Below are positions 38,842-48,090 of a DNA stretch of 64,000 nt, one piece after another. This stretch comes from Variovorax saccharolyticus (GTDB lineage: Bacteria; Pseudomonadota; Gammaproteobacteria; Burkholderiales; Burkholderiaceae_C). The notes under the pieces are model-generated. The model had not been told where the DNA came from and did not search any database. It saw only the letters and a program-made list of their open reading frames with translations. Position numbers and translations under genes: made by a program. Where the stretch lies: contig NZ_JASZYT010000001.1 of assembly GCF_030316765.1 (NCBI RefSeq), forward strand, positions 1,054,001 to 1,118,000, given 5' to 3'. Every line of letters starts with the position of its first letter. Within the stretch, counting starts at the first letter, position 1.

Positions 38842-40188
38842 CTAGAGTTTCTTGACCAGCACCTGGCTCTTGCGATCCCAGTTGTACTTGCGCTTGCGGG
38901 CTTCGGGCAGCCAGTCGGGGTTGACCTGCTGGAAGCCGCGCTTGAGGAACCAGTGCATGGTCCGGGTGGTGAGCACGAAGATGCTGTCCAGCCCCGAGGC
39001 CTTGGCGCGCTGCTCGACGCGCTTGAGGATGCGCTCGCCGTCGCCCTGGGCCTGCGAATGGGGCGACACGGTCAGGGCGGCCATCTCGGCGGTCTTCGCC
39101 TCGGGATAGGGATACAGCGCCGCGCAGCCGAAGATCACGCCGTCGTGCTCGATCACGGTGTACTGGCCGATGTCGCGCTCGATCTCGGTGCGGCTGCGCT
39201 TGACCAGCGTGCCGTCGCGTTCGAAGGGCTCGATCAGCTGCAGGATGCCGCCGATGTCGTCGGCCGTGGCCTCGCGCAGCGACTCGAGCTTCTCGTCGAT
39301 GATCATGGTGCCGATGCCGTCGTGCACATAGACCTCGAGCAGCAGCGAGCCGTCGACCGAGAAGGGCAGGATGTGGTTGCGCTCGACGCCGGCCTCGCAG
39401 GCCTTCACGCAGTGCTGCAGGTAGAAGGCGGTGTCGGTCGGGCGCTGCGGCGCCGGCAGCGCGGCCAGCAGCTTGCGCGCGGTGTCGAGCGGCAGCTCGG
39501 TGTCGATCGGATTGTCCTCGCTGATCGGCAGGGCCGCGTCTTGTGCGATCCCGGGCACTTCCGTGAGGAAGATCAGCTTGTCGGCCTGGATCGAGATCGC
39601 CACGCTGGTCGCGACCTCTTCCATCGTGAGGTTGAAGGCTTCGCCGGTGGGCGAGAAGCCGAACGGCGACATCAGCACCATCGAGCCGAAATCGAGCGCG
39701 CGCCGGATGCCGGCGGCGTCGACCTTGCGCACCAGCCCCGAATGCTGGAAGTCGACGCCGTCGACCACGCCGACCGGCCGGGCCGTGATGAAGTTGCCCG
39801 AGATCACGCGAATCGTCGAGCCGGCCATCGGCGTGTTCGGCAGGCCCTGGCTGAAGGCGGCCTCGATCTCGTAGCGCAGCTGGCCGGCGGCTTCCTGGGC
39901 GCAGTCGAGCGCGACCTCGTCGGTGATCCGGATACCGTGCGAATACTTCGCCTCGTGGCCCTTGGCGCGCAGCTGCTCGTTGACCTGGGGCCGGAAGCCA
40001 TGCACCAGCACGACCTTGACGCCCATGCTCTGGATCAGCGCCAGGTCCTGGGCGATGTTGGCCAGCTTGCCGGCGGCGATCGCCTCGCCGGCCATCGCGA
40101 CCACGAAGGTCTTGCCGCGATGCATGTGGATATAGGGCGCGACCGAGCGGAACCAGGGGACGAAGGTGAAGTTGAAGACGGTGGACAT
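38842..40188 (-). CDS. argA: amino-acid N-acetyltransferase (N-acetylglutamate synthase)
   Basis: ArgA makes N-acetylglutamate from glutamate and acetyl-CoA, the first arginine step, and is normally inhibited by arginine. The 448-residue protein has an amino-acid-kinase-like N-terminal domain (VVLVHGFRPQVNEQLRA, VISGNFITARP) and a C-terminal GNAT domain with QAQGDGERILKRVEQRA and FVLTTRTMHWFLKRGF. The start at 40188 gives standard length. It is divergent from hrpA with 67 bp between. Confidence 0.96.
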   Translation of the reverse strand: MSTVFNFTFVPWFRSVAPYIHMHRGKTFVVAMAGEAIAAGKLANIAQDLALIQSMGVKVVLVHGFRPQVNEQLRAKGHEAKYSHGIRITDEVALDCAQEAAGQLRYEIEAAFSQGLPNTPMAGSTIRVISGNFITARPVGVVDGVDFQHSGLVRKVDAAGIRRALDFGSMVLMSPFGFSPTGEAFNLTMEEVATSVAISIQADKLIFLTEVPGIAQDAALPISEDNPIDTELPLDTARKLLAALPAPQRPTDTAFYLQHCVKACEAGVERNHILPFSVDGSLLLEVYVHDGIGTMIIDEKLESLREATADDIGGILQLIEPFERDGTLVKRSRTEIERDIGQYTVIEHDGVIFGCAALYPYPEAKTAEMAALTVSPHSQAQGDGERILKRVEQRAKASGLDSIFVLTTRTMHWFLKRGFQQVNPDWLPEARKRKYNWDRKSQVLVKKL

Positions 40189-40255
40189 TGGCGGGGTGGG
40201 TCGGGCGGAATTGCCAGGCGCAAGATAATCGACGATTTTCCCCGAACTGCCCGCC

Positions 40256-43200
40256 TTGTCTTCGTCTCCTCTTCGAATCGAGTTCCCCGAGTCCTTGCCG
40301 GTGTCGGCCCGGCGCGACGAAATCGCCAAGGCCATCGCTGCCCACCAGGTCGTCATCGTCTGCGGCGAGACCGGATCGGGCAAGACCACGCAGTTGCCGA
40401 AGATCGTGCTGGAGCTCGGCCGTGGCAAGCTGAACGCCCCGCCTGGCAAGGGCCGGCTGATCGGCCACACCCAGCCGCGCCGGATCGCCGCGACCTCGGT
40501 CGCCAAGCGCATCGCCGAGGAGCTGAAGACGCCGCTGGGCGAGGTGGTCGGCTACAAGGTGCGCTTCCAGGACCGGCTGTCGCGCGATGCCTCGGTCAAG
40601 CTGATGACCGACGGCATCCTGCTGGCCGAGACCCAGACCGACCCGCTGCTCAAGGCCTACGACACGATCATCATCGACGAGGCCCACGAGCGCTCGCTGA
40701 ACATCGACTTCCTGCTGGGCTACCTGCGCGAGATCCTGCCGCGGCGGCCGGACCTCAAGGTGATCGTGACCTCGGCCACCATCGATGCCGACCGTTTCGC
40801 GCAGCACTTTGCATCCGCGAAGGGGCCGGCGCCGACCATCATGGTGTCGGGGCGGACCTTCCCGGTCGAGCAGCGCTGGCGGCCCTTCGAGGAGTCCCGC
40901 GACCACGACCTCAATGACGCCATCGCCGACGCGGTCGACGAGCTCTGGCGCGATCCGCACAACGCCGGCGACATCCTGGTCTTCCTGCCCGGCGAGCGCG
41001 AGATCCGCGAGGCCGCCGACCACCTGCGCCGCCACCTGAGCCACCAGCCGCTGATGCGCAGCGCCGAGGTGCTGCCCCTGTTCGCGCGGCTGTCGCAGGC
41101 CGAGCAGGAGCGCATCTTCGACAGCCACAGCGGCCGGCGCATCGTGCTGGCCACCAACGTCGCCGAGACCTCGCTCACCGTGCCGGGCATCCGCTACGTG
41201 ATCGACACCGGCACGGCGCGGGTCAAGCGCTATTCGTTCCGCAGCAAGGTCGAGCAGCTGCTGGTCGAGCCGATCAGCCAGGCGGCGGCCAACCAGCGCG
41301 CCGGGCGCTGCGGCCGGGTCGCCAACGGCATCTGCATCCGGCTCTACGACGAGAAGGACTTCGACGGCCGGCCGCGCTTCACCGACCCGGAAATTCTGCG
41401 CTCCTCGCTGGCCGGCGTGATCCTGCGCATGAAGTCGCTGCACCTGGGCGATGTCGAGCGCTTTCCCTTCCTGGAGGCGCCGCAGCGGCGCGCGATCGCC
41501 GACGGCTACCAGCTGCTGAACGAACTCGGCGCGGTCGACGACGCCAACGAGCTGACGCCGATGGGCGCTGAGCTGGCCCGCCTGCCGCTCGACCCGCGGG
41601 TGGCCCGGATGATCATCGAGGCCCGCACGCGCGGCGCCCTCGAGGAAGTGCTGGTGATCGCCAGCGCCCTGTCGGTGCAGGACGTGCGCGACCGGCCGAT
41701 GGAGATGCAGCAGCAGGCCGACCAGGCGCATTCGAAGTTCGACGACGAGAAGAGCGAGTTCAGCGGCTACCTGCGGCTGTGGAAGTGGATCCTGGATGCG
41801 CGCGGCGGGCATGGAGACACCCATAAGCTCTCGAACCGGCAGTACGAGCAGCTGCTGCGGCAGAACTTCATCAACATCCGCCGCGTGCGCGAATGGCGCG
41901 ACATCCACTCGCAGCTGCTGACGGTGGTGACCGAGCACAAGTGGCGGATCAACACCCAGCCGGCCGGCTACGAGCCACTGCACCTGTCGATGCTCTCGGG
42001 GCTGCTCGGCAACATCGGCTGGAAGCTCGAGGACGACGAAGCCTACCTGGGTGCGCGCGGCATCAAGTTCTACCGCCATCCCGGCGCCCACCTGAAGAAG
42101 AAGCCGGGCCGCTGGATCGTCGCCTCCGAGCTGGTCGAGACCACGCGCCTGTTCGGCCGCGGCATCGCCAACATCGAGCCCCAGTGGCTCGAGCAGGTGG
42201 CGGGCCATCTGCTCAAGAAGCAGCTGCTCGACCCGCACTGGGAGAAGAAGGGCGCCCAGGTCGCGGCGCTGGAGCGCGCCACGCTCTACGGGCTGGTGGT
42301 CTACAGCGGGCGCCGGGTCGATTTCAGCAAGGTCGATCCGGTCGCGGCGCGCGAGATATTCATCCGCGAGGCGCTGGTCGGCGGGCAGTGGGAAAGCAAG
42401 CTGCCCTTCCTGGCGGCCAACCGAAAGCTGGTGCGCGAGGTCGAGGGGCTGGAGCACAAGTCGCGCCGTCAGGACGTGCTGGTCGACGACGAGCTGATCT
42501 ACGCCTTCTACGACGCCCAGCTGCCGGCCGACGTATCGAGTGGCCTCACGTTCGAGAACTGGTATCGCAGCCAGTCGCGCGAGCAGCCGCGGCTGCTCTA
42601 CCTGACGCGCGACGAGCTGATGCGCCACCAGGCGGCCGGCATCACGACCCAGTCCTTCCCGCCGACCTTACGGCTGGGCGGCGTCGACTGCGCCGCGACC
42701 TACCTGCACGAGCCGGGCGATGCGCGGGACGGTCTCACGGTCAGCGTGCCGCTGTTCGTGCTGAACCAGGTCAGCGACGAACGCTGCGAATGGCTGGTGA
42801 CCGGCATGCTCAAGGACAAGATCCAGGCGCTGCTCAAGAGCTTGCCGCAGAAGCCGCGCGCGCGGCTGGTGCCCCTGCCCGAGTCGGCGGCGCGCTTCAC
42901 CGAGATGCTGTCGACGCCCGAGGCCTTCGGCCACGGCTCGCTGACCGACGCGCTCTTGAAGCGGGTGCGCGACCAGACCAGCCTGGACGTCAAGCGCGCC
43001 GACTTCAAGCTCGACATGCTGCCGCCGCATCTGTTCATGAATCTGCGGGTGGTCGACGAGCATGGACGACAGCTCGGCATGGGGCGCAATCTAGGCGCAC
43101 TGAAGGCCGAACTCGGGGCCCAGGCCCGCGGTGCGTTCCAGGCACTGGCCGGACTCAACGTGCGGGCCTCGCCCGCAGCTTCGCCTGCGGCGGGCGCACC

Positions 43201-44107
43201 CGCGCAGGCGACCACCAAGGCCGTGCCCGAGCCTGCTTCGGCGCCGGCCCTGCCGGCCGGCCAGCGCTACACCGGCTGGACCTTCGGCGAGCTGCCCGAA
43301 CTGATGGAGGTGCGGCGCGGCGCGCAATCGCTGATCGGCTTTCCGGCGCTGGTCGACGGTGCCGATGCGGTGAGCATCGAAGTCTTCGACGAACCCGCCG
43401 TGGCGGCGGCCAAGCACCGGGCGGGCCTCAGGCGGCTGTTCGCCCTGCAGCTCAAGGATGCGTTGAAGTACCTGGAGAAGAACATCCCCGACCTGCAGAA
43501 GATGGCGGTCGCCTACATGCCGCTCGGCACCGCCGAGGAGCTGCGCGCGCAGATCATCGAGGTGGCGATCGACCGCGCCTTTCTCCAGGAGCCGCTGCCG
43601 ACCGACGAGTTCGCCTTCAAGCGCCGGCTGGAAGAGGGCCGCGGCCGCCTCACGCTGATCGCCAACGAGATCGCCCGGCTGGCCGGCACGATCCTGGTCG
43701 AGTACGGGCTGGCGGCGCGCAAGATCAAGGACACGAAGGTGCAGCCCGACGCCACCGCCGACGCCGCGCAGCAACTGCAGCGCCTGATGGGCAAGCGCTT
43801 CATTGCCGACACCCCGTGGACGCGGCTGCAGCATTTCGCGCGCTACCTCAAGGCGATCACGCTGCGGCTCGACAAGCTGCGCGCCGATCCGGCGCGCGAT
43901 GCGCAGCGGCTGGCCGAATTGCGGCCGCAGGAGCAGCGCTACTGGCGCCTGCTGGCCGAGCGCAAGGGCGCGGCCGACGAACGCATGAGCGAGTTCCGCT
44001 GGCTGCTGGAAGAGTTGCGGGTGAGCTTCTTCGCCCAGGAACTACGGACGCCGCAGCCGGTCAGCGTGAATCGGCTGGACAAGCTGTGGGCCCAGCTGGG
44101 GCACTGA
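40256..44107 (+). CDS. hrpA: ATP-dependent RNA helicase HrpA
   Basis: A 1283-residue DEAH-box helicase that acts on RNA and on stalled or collided ribosomes. Core motifs are CGETGSGKTTQLPK, DEAHERSLN, VTSATID, TNVAETSLTVPGIRYVIDTG and QRAGRCGR. A helicase-associated domain and the long HrpA-specific C-terminal region (DUF3418) follow. There is no ATG; an in-frame stop at 40226 leaves TTG at 40256 as the best start, just before the first conserved residues. A Pro/Ala-rich insertion lies near 43160-43260. Confidence 0.94.
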   Translation: MSSSPLRIEFPESLPVSARRDEIAKAIAAHQVVIVCGETGSGKTTQLPKIVLELGRGKLNAPPGKGRLIGHTQPRRIAATSVAKRIAEELKTPLGEVVGYKVRFQDRLSRDASVKLMTDGILLAETQTDPLLKAYDTIIIDEAHERSLNIDFLLGYLREILPRRPDLKVIVTSATIDADRFAQHFASAKGPAPTIMVSGRTFPVEQRWRPFEESRDHDLNDAIADAVDELWRDPHNAGDILVFLPGEREIREAADHLRRHLSHQPLMRSAEVLPLFARLSQAEQERIFDSHSGRRIVLATNVAETSLTVPGIRYVIDTGTARVKRYSFRSKVEQLLVEPISQAAANQRAGRCGRVANGICIRLYDEKDFDGRPRFTDPEILRSSLAGVILRMKSLHLGDVERFPFLEAPQRRAIADGYQLLNELGAVDDANELTPMGAELARLPLDPRVARMIIEARTRGALEEVLVIASALSVQDVRDRPMEMQQQADQAHSKFDDEKSEFSGYLRLWKWILDARGGHGDTHKLSNRQYEQLLRQNFINIRRVREWRDIHSQLLTVVTEHKWRINTQPAGYEPLHLSMLSGLLGNIGWKLEDDEAYLGARGIKFYRHPGAHLKKKPGRWIVASELVETTRLFGRGIANIEPQWLEQVAGHLLKKQLLDPHWEKKGAQVAALERATLYGLVVYSGRRVDFSKVDPVAAREIFIREALVGGQWESKLPFLAANRKLVREVEGLEHKSRRQDVLVDDELIYAFYDAQLPADVSSGLTFENWYRSQSREQPRLLYLTRDELMRHQAAGITTQSFPPTLRLGGVDCAATYLHEPGDARDGLTVSVPLFVLNQVSDERCEWLVTGMLKDKIQALLKSLPQKPRARLVPLPESAARFTEMLSTPEAFGHGSLTDALLKRVRDQTSLDVKRADFKLDMLPPHLFMNLRVVDEHGRQLGMGRNLGALKAELGAQARGAFQALAGLNVRASPAASPAAGAPAQATTKAVPEPASAPALPAGQRYTGWTFGELPELMEVRRGAQSLIGFPALVDGADAVSIEVFDEPAVAAAKHRAGLRRLFALQLKDALKYLEKNIPDLQKMAVAYMPLGTAEELRAQIIEVAIDRAFLQEPLPTDEFAFKRRLEEGRGRLTLIANEIARLAGTILVEYGLAARKIKDTKVQPDATADAAQQLQRLMGKRFIADTPWTRLQHFARYLKAITLRLDKLRADPARDAQRLAELRPQEQRYWRLLAERKGAADERMSEFRWLLEELRVSFFAQELRTPQPVSVNRLDKLWAQLGH

Positions 44108-44120
44108 GCTGCGCCGGGCA

Positions 44121-44146
44121 TGAAAAAGCCCGCCATGGGCGGGCTT
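44121..44146 (-). terminator. terminator of the DUF3309 gene, close to the hrpA end
   Basis: A 9 bp stem (AAGCCCGCC / GGCGGGCTT) with a 3-base loop is followed on the minus strand by a run of T (AAAAA on the plus strand). It sits between the convergent hrpA and DUF3309 genes. On the plus strand the T-run is short, so it probably serves mainly the minus-strand gene. Confidence 0.8.
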
Positions 44147-44170
44147 GCAGAGTCGGTGCTCGAGGGCGGC

Positions 44171-44329
44171 CTATATGCGCCCCATCAGCAGCAGCACGAT
44201 CACGACCAGCAGCACCAGGCCGAGACCGCCGCTGGGCCCGTAGCCCCAGCCGCGGCTGTAGCCCCAGCTCGGCAGCGCGCCCACCAGAAGCAGGATCAGG
44301 ACGATCAGCAGAATCAACGAGAGGGACAT
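44171..44329 (-). CDS. DUF3309 small membrane protein (52 aa)
   Basis: The 52-residue peptide has two hydrophobic helices (SLILLIVLILLLVGALPSWG and GLGLVLLVVIVLLLMGRI) separated by a Gly/Tyr/Ser-rich turn containing SRGWGYGPSGG, the layout of DUF3309. An AGGAG lies 6-10 bp upstream of the ATG and a terminator follows. Function is unknown; homologues are common in proteobacteria, often stress-linked. Confidence 0.85.
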   Translation of the reverse strand: MSLSLILLIVLILLLVGALPSWGYSRGWGYGPSGGLGLVLLVVIVLLLMGRI

Positions 44330-44438
44330 GGATTACTCCTAGGGCGATGTGTTCGAAGCCCTCATGTTCCGTGTCCGGGCTCGATCCGATCGCGGGAAGG
44401 GGCCCCCTCCCGCGGTCAGGCCTCGCCTACCTTTCGTG

Positions 44439-45605
44439 TCAGAGCCGCGCCAATCGCTCGATCGCCAGTTGCAGCGTTTCGTCCTTCTTGGCGAAGCAGA
44501 AGCGCACCACACGCTGGTCGAAACCATCGCCGTAGAAGGCCGACAGCGGGATCGCCGCAACGCCGATCTCGCGCGTGAGCCATTGGCAGAAATCCGATTC
44601 GCCGAGTTCGCTGAGTTCGCTGATGTCGACGCACTGGAAGTAGGTGCCGGCGCTCGGCAGCAGCTTGAATCGCGTCTTCGCCAGGCCCGCCGCGAACAAG
44701 TCGCGCTTGCGCTGGTAGAAGGCCGGCAGTTCGAGATAGGGCGCCGGATCGGCCATGTAGCGGGCCAGCGCATGCTGCATCGGCGTGTTGACCGTGAAGA
44801 CGTTGAACTGGTGCACCTTGCGGAACTCGGCGCTCAGCGCGGCCGGCGCCGCCACGTAGCCGACCTTCCAGCCGGTCACGTGGTAGGTCTTGCCGAAGCT
44901 GCTGACGATGAAGCTGCGCGCCGCCAGGCCCGGGAAGCGCGCCGCGCTCTCGTGGCGGGCGCCGGTGTAGACCATGTGCTCGTAGACCTCGTCGCTGATC
45001 ACCAGCACGTCGGTCGGCGCCAGCAGGTCTTCGAGTTGCCGCATCTCGGCCTCGGTCCAGACCGTGGCGCTGGGGTTGTGGGGCGTGTTGATGATGATCG
45101 CGCGGGTGCGCGGCGACAGCGCCGCGGCAATCTTGGCGAAGTCGGGCCTGAAGCTGCCGGGCGTGAGCGGCACGCGCACCACGGTGCCGCCGGCCAGGTC
45201 GATGTTCGGCACGTAGCTGTCGTAGCAGGGTTCCAGCACGATCACCTCGTCGCCAGGCCGCACCACCGCGAGGATCGCCGTGATGATCGCCTGGGTGGCG
45301 CCGGCGGTCACGGTGATCTCGCTCTGCGCGTCGTAGCGGTGGCCGTACAGGGTCTCGATCTTGGCCGCGACCGCCTCCCGCAGCGGCAGGATCCCCGGCA
45401 TCGGCGGGTACTGGTTGTGGCCCGCCGCCATCGCATCGGTCACCGCCTGCAGCAGCTGCGGATCGCAGTTGAAATCGGGAAAGCCCTGGCCCAGGTTCAC
45501 CGCGTTCTTCTCGGCGGCCAGCGCCGACATCACGGTGAAGATCGTCGTGCCGACGGCGGGCAGCTTGGTTTGCAGGGCAGGGGTGCGGGCAGTCGCTCGG
45601 CTCAC
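44439..45605 (-). CDS. ybdL: methionine-type PLP aminotransferase (YbdL-like)
   Basis: This 388-residue aminotransferase resembles E. coli YbdL, which transaminates methionine, Phe and His. Shared stretches include KLPAVGTTIFTVMSALA, NLGQGFPDFN, TVTAGATQAI, INTPHNPSATVW and the PLP-lysine SSFGKTYHVTGWKVGY. The start is GTG at 45605, overlapping the regulator's stop by 4 bp (GTGA); the next ATG would remove conserved N-terminal residues. It lies in one operon with a CysB-type regulator, which fits sulphur amino acid metabolism. Confidence 0.9.
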   Translation of the reverse strand: MSRATARTPALQTKLPAVGTTIFTVMSALAAEKNAVNLGQGFPDFNCDPQLLQAVTDAMAAGHNQYPPMPGILPLREAVAAKIETLYGHRYDAQSEITVTAGATQAIITAILAVVRPGDEVIVLEPCYDSYVPNIDLAGGTVVRVPLTPGSFRPDFAKIAAALSPRTRAIIINTPHNPSATVWTEAEMRQLEDLLAPTDVLVISDEVYEHMVYTGARHESAARFPGLAARSFIVSSFGKTYHVTGWKVGYVAAPAALSAEFRKVHQFNVFTVNTPMQHALARYMADPAPYLELPAFYQRKRDLFAAGLAKTRFKLLPSAGTYFQCVDISELSELGESDFCQWLTREIGVAAIPLSAFYGDGFDQRVVRFCFAKKDETLQLAIERLARL

Positions 45606-46543
45606 AGTTCGTAGTCCTGTTGATGACCGCTCAAGGCCTTGGCGATCAGGTTGCGATCGAGCCGGTCGGAGAGCAGCTCGGCGAATTTGAAGACGAAGTT
45701 GCGCAGGTAGGCGCTGCGCTTGAAGGCGACGCGGGCGATGTTGACGCCGAAGATGTGGCCCATCGGCCGCACCACGAGGTCGGCGTTGGTGTCGTCGCGC
45801 ACCGCCATCTCGGCCACGATGCCGACGCCGAGGCCGAGCCGCACGTAGGTCTTGATGACGTCCGAGTCGATCGCCTCGAGCGCGATGCGCGGGGTCAGCT
45901 TCTTCTGCGCGAAGGCGTGGTCGATACGCGTGCGTCCGGTGAAGGAAGGGTGGTAGGTGATGATCGGCTCGTTCGCCAGGTCCTCGAGCGAGATGCGCTC
46001 CTTGTCCGCCAGCGGATGGCCCTGCGGCAGCACCAGCACGTGCTGCCACTCGTAGCAGGGCATGGTCACGAGTTCGGTGTAGTCGGCCAGCGATTCGGTG
46101 GCGATCCCGATTTCGGCGACCTCGTCGATCACCATCCGCGCCACCTGGTCGGGTGAGCCCTGGTGCAGGCTCACGTTGACCTTCGGATAGGCCTCGCGCA
46201 GCTTCGCCACCGGCACCGGCAGCACGTAGCGGGCCTGGGTGTGGGTGGTGGCGATCGACAACGTGCCGCTGTCCTGGGCGCTGAACTGCTCGCCGATGCG
46301 CTTGAGGTTCCCGACTTCGCGCATGATGAGTTCGATGCTGGCCAGCACATGCTGGCCGGGCTCGGTGATGCGCTTCAGGCGCTTGCCGTGGCGGGCGAAG
46401 ATCTCGACGCCGAGTTCTTCCTCGAGTTCGATGATGGCCTTCGACACGCCCGGCTGCGAGGTGTGGAGCGCCTTGGCAGCTTCGGTCAGGTTGAGGTTGC
46501 GCCGGACGGCTTCCTGAACGAACTTGAACTGATGAAGATTCAT
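45602..46543 (-). CDS. cysB: CysB-type LysR regulator of sulphur assimilation
   Basis: The 313-residue protein has the CysB-like N-terminus MNLHQFKFVQEAVRRNLNLTEA and a winged helix. The effector domain includes ATTHTQARYVLP and LPQGHPLADKERISLEDLA, where CysB binds sulphate or N-acetylserine. Target genes are usually for sulphate reduction. It sits 63 bp after a CbiX-type chelatase (sirohaem supply for sulphite reductase) and is co-translated with the aminotransferase. Confidence 0.92.
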   Translation of the reverse strand: MNLHQFKFVQEAVRRNLNLTEAAKALHTSQPGVSKAIIELEEELGVEIFARHGKRLKRITEPGQHVLASIELIMREVGNLKRIGEQFSAQDSGTLSIATTHTQARYVLPVPVAKLREAYPKVNVSLHQGSPDQVARMVIDEVAEIGIATESLADYTELVTMPCYEWQHVLVLPQGHPLADKERISLEDLANEPIITYHPSFTGRTRIDHAFAQKKLTPRIALEAIDSDVIKTYVRLGLGVGIVAEMAVRDDTNADLVVRPMGHIFGVNIARVAFKRSAYLRNFVFKFAELLSDRLDRNLIAKALSGHQQDYEL

Positions 46544-46545
46544 AA

Positions 46546-46570
46546 CGGATTCCGTATTATTTTCGGATTC
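46546..46570. promoter_or_regulatory. direct repeats in the cysB upstream region
   Basis: Two copies of CGGATTC (46546-46552 and 46564-46570, 18 bp apart) lie within an AT-rich stretch just upstream of cysB. The spacing and location suit LysR-type autoregulation, but no reference site was compared. Confidence 0.4.
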
Positions 46571-46606
46571 ATTATGCCTTCTTGGTCTATGAAAATTCCT
46601 GCAAGT

Positions 46607-46987
46607 TCAGGAATCGAGTGCCTTTCGTGCCAGCAACGCGATCACTTCGGGGTCTTCGCCCACCGCCGGCTGTTGCGAAAACACAACGTCTGGCCGCAGC
46701 GCGCGAAGTTCCTCGACCAGCAGCGGAAGGTCTTCCCGCACGTGCCGGCCCATGCCCAGGAAGAGCGGCACGATCCGGACCCGGCGGGCGCCGCCGGCGA
46801 TCAGGGCCAGCGCCGCGGTGCGCAGATCGGGGGCGACCAGTTCGAGGTAGGCGCAGGCCACGCGGGCCGTGGGATCGAGCGCGGCGACCTGCCGCGCCAC
46901 CGCCTCGACCGGCTCGCGCCAGCGCTCGTCGCGCGACCCGTGTGCAAAAAGAACGATGCCCAGCGCGGAGGCGGCTGCAACGGTCAT
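46607..46987 (-). CDS. CbiX/SirB-type sirohydrochlorin chelatase-like protein
   Basis: This 126-residue single-domain chelatase begins SALGIVLFAHGSRDERWREP with the metal-binding His in FAHGSRD, and contains VPLFLGMGRHVREDLP. Small CbiX proteins insert Fe or Co into sirohydrochlorin. Placement ahead of cysB suggests sirohaem for sulphite/nitrite reductase. The start at 46987 overlaps the lptG stop (ATGA). Iron versus cobalt cannot be decided here. Confidence 0.85.
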   Translation of the reverse strand: MTVAAASALGIVLFAHGSRDERWREPVEAVARQVAALDPTARVACAYLELVAPDLRTAALALIAGGARRVRIVPLFLGMGRHVREDLPLLVEELRALRPDVVFSQQPAVGEDPEVIALLARKALDS

Positions 46988-48090
46988 CGGCGCAGCACCA
47001 GCCAGCTGAAGGCGCCGAGCGACATCACGGAGTAGATCAGCCCCGGTGCCGCCGCCGTGATCCACGGCCACCAGTTGCCCAGGTTGCCGAGGTAGCCGAA
47101 GACGTTGTTCAGCAGGAAGAAGCTGATGCCGATCATGACGCCGCAGAACACGTAGGTGGTGATGCCCGACTGCCGGAAATGCAGGTAGGCGAAGGGCAGG
47201 GCCAGCACGATCATCACCAGGCAGGACAGCGGATAGAACACCTTGCGCCAGAACTCGATCTCGTAGCGTTGCGCGGTCTGGCCGTTGGCTTCGAGATGGC
47301 GGATGTAATCGAACAGATCGAGGGTGCGCATGCGGTCCGGGCGCAGCAGCGCGACCGACACCATTTCACTGCTCAGCGTGGTCGGCCATTCGAGCACCGG
47401 CACGTTGGTATGGACGATCCGCGGCGCGCCGGGGCCGCGGGTGTCGTACTGCTGGCGTTCGACGTTGACCAGCATCCAGTGGCCGCGCTCGACGCTCGCC
47501 GCGGGCGCAGAGGTCTGCGAAACCAGGAAGCCCTTGCCGTCGAACTCGAGGATCCGCGGCTCCTTCAGGATGCCGTTGCGCCCCATCGACACCACGTTGA
47601 CTGCGAAGGATGTGTCACCCTGGCGCTCCTTGAGCCAGGCGCCCGTATTGCCGATCAGCGACAGGGAACCCTGGTAGCGCGCCTTGAGCAGCTGCGCCGC
47701 ACGATCGGAGGCCGGCGCGACATAGTCGCCGATCGCGAAGGTCAGCACCACGAAGCCGACGCCGAGCAGCAGCAGCGTGCGCAAGGCGCGCCAGGGCCCG
47801 AGGCCGCTGGTGCGAAGGATCGTGTACTCGGAGCTCTGCGCCAGCCGTGCCATGACGAAGATGGTGCCGATCAGCACGGCGATCGGCAGCAGCTCGTAGA
47901 GGTGGCTGGGGATCAGCAGCGCGACGTACAGCAGCGCTTGCGCGGCCCCATAGCCCAGGGAGTTGGGCTTGCCGATCGCCTGCAGTTCGTCGACGAAGTC
48001 GAAGAAGAAGAACAGGCTCAGGAATCCCAGGGTGACGAAGGCGACCGACTTCAGCACCTCGACGTAGATCAGGCGACGGATGGTTTTCAC
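46984..48090 (-). CDS. lptG: LPS export ABC transporter permease LptG
   Basis: LptG (368 residues) with LptF and LptB lifts LPS from the inner membrane to the LptC-A bridge. It has N- and C-terminal helix groups (IRRLIYVEVLKSVAFVTLG and FLLNNVFGYLGNL) around a periplasmic beta-jellyroll (about 130-270). It starts with GTG at 48090, overlapping the lptF stop by 4 bp (GTGA). Any longer ATG start would add sequence unlike the family. Confidence 0.94.
   Translation of the reverse strand: MKTIRRLIYVEVLKSVAFVTLGFLSLFFFFDFVDELQAIGKPNSLGYGAAQALLYVALLIPSHLYELLPIAVLIGTIFVMARLAQSSEYTILRTSGLGPWRALRTLLLLGVGFVVLTFAIGDYVAPASDRAAQLLKARYQGSLSLIGNTGAWLKERQGDTSFAVNVVSMGRNGILKEPRILEFDGKGFLVSQTSAPAASVERGHWMLVNVERQQYDTRGPGAPRIVHTNVPVLEWPTTLSSEMVSVALLRPDRMRTLDLFDYIRHLEANGQTAQRYEIEFWRKVFYPLSCLVMIVLALPFAYLHFRQSGITTYVFCGVMIGISFFLLNNVFGYLGNLGNWWPWITAAAPGLIYSVMSLGAFSWLVLRR

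Noticed and set aside
38390..42628. Very long minus-strand open frame overlapping hrpA and argA
   Set aside because: It is frame shadow of argA and antisense of hrpA, low-complexity, with no start or family evidence.
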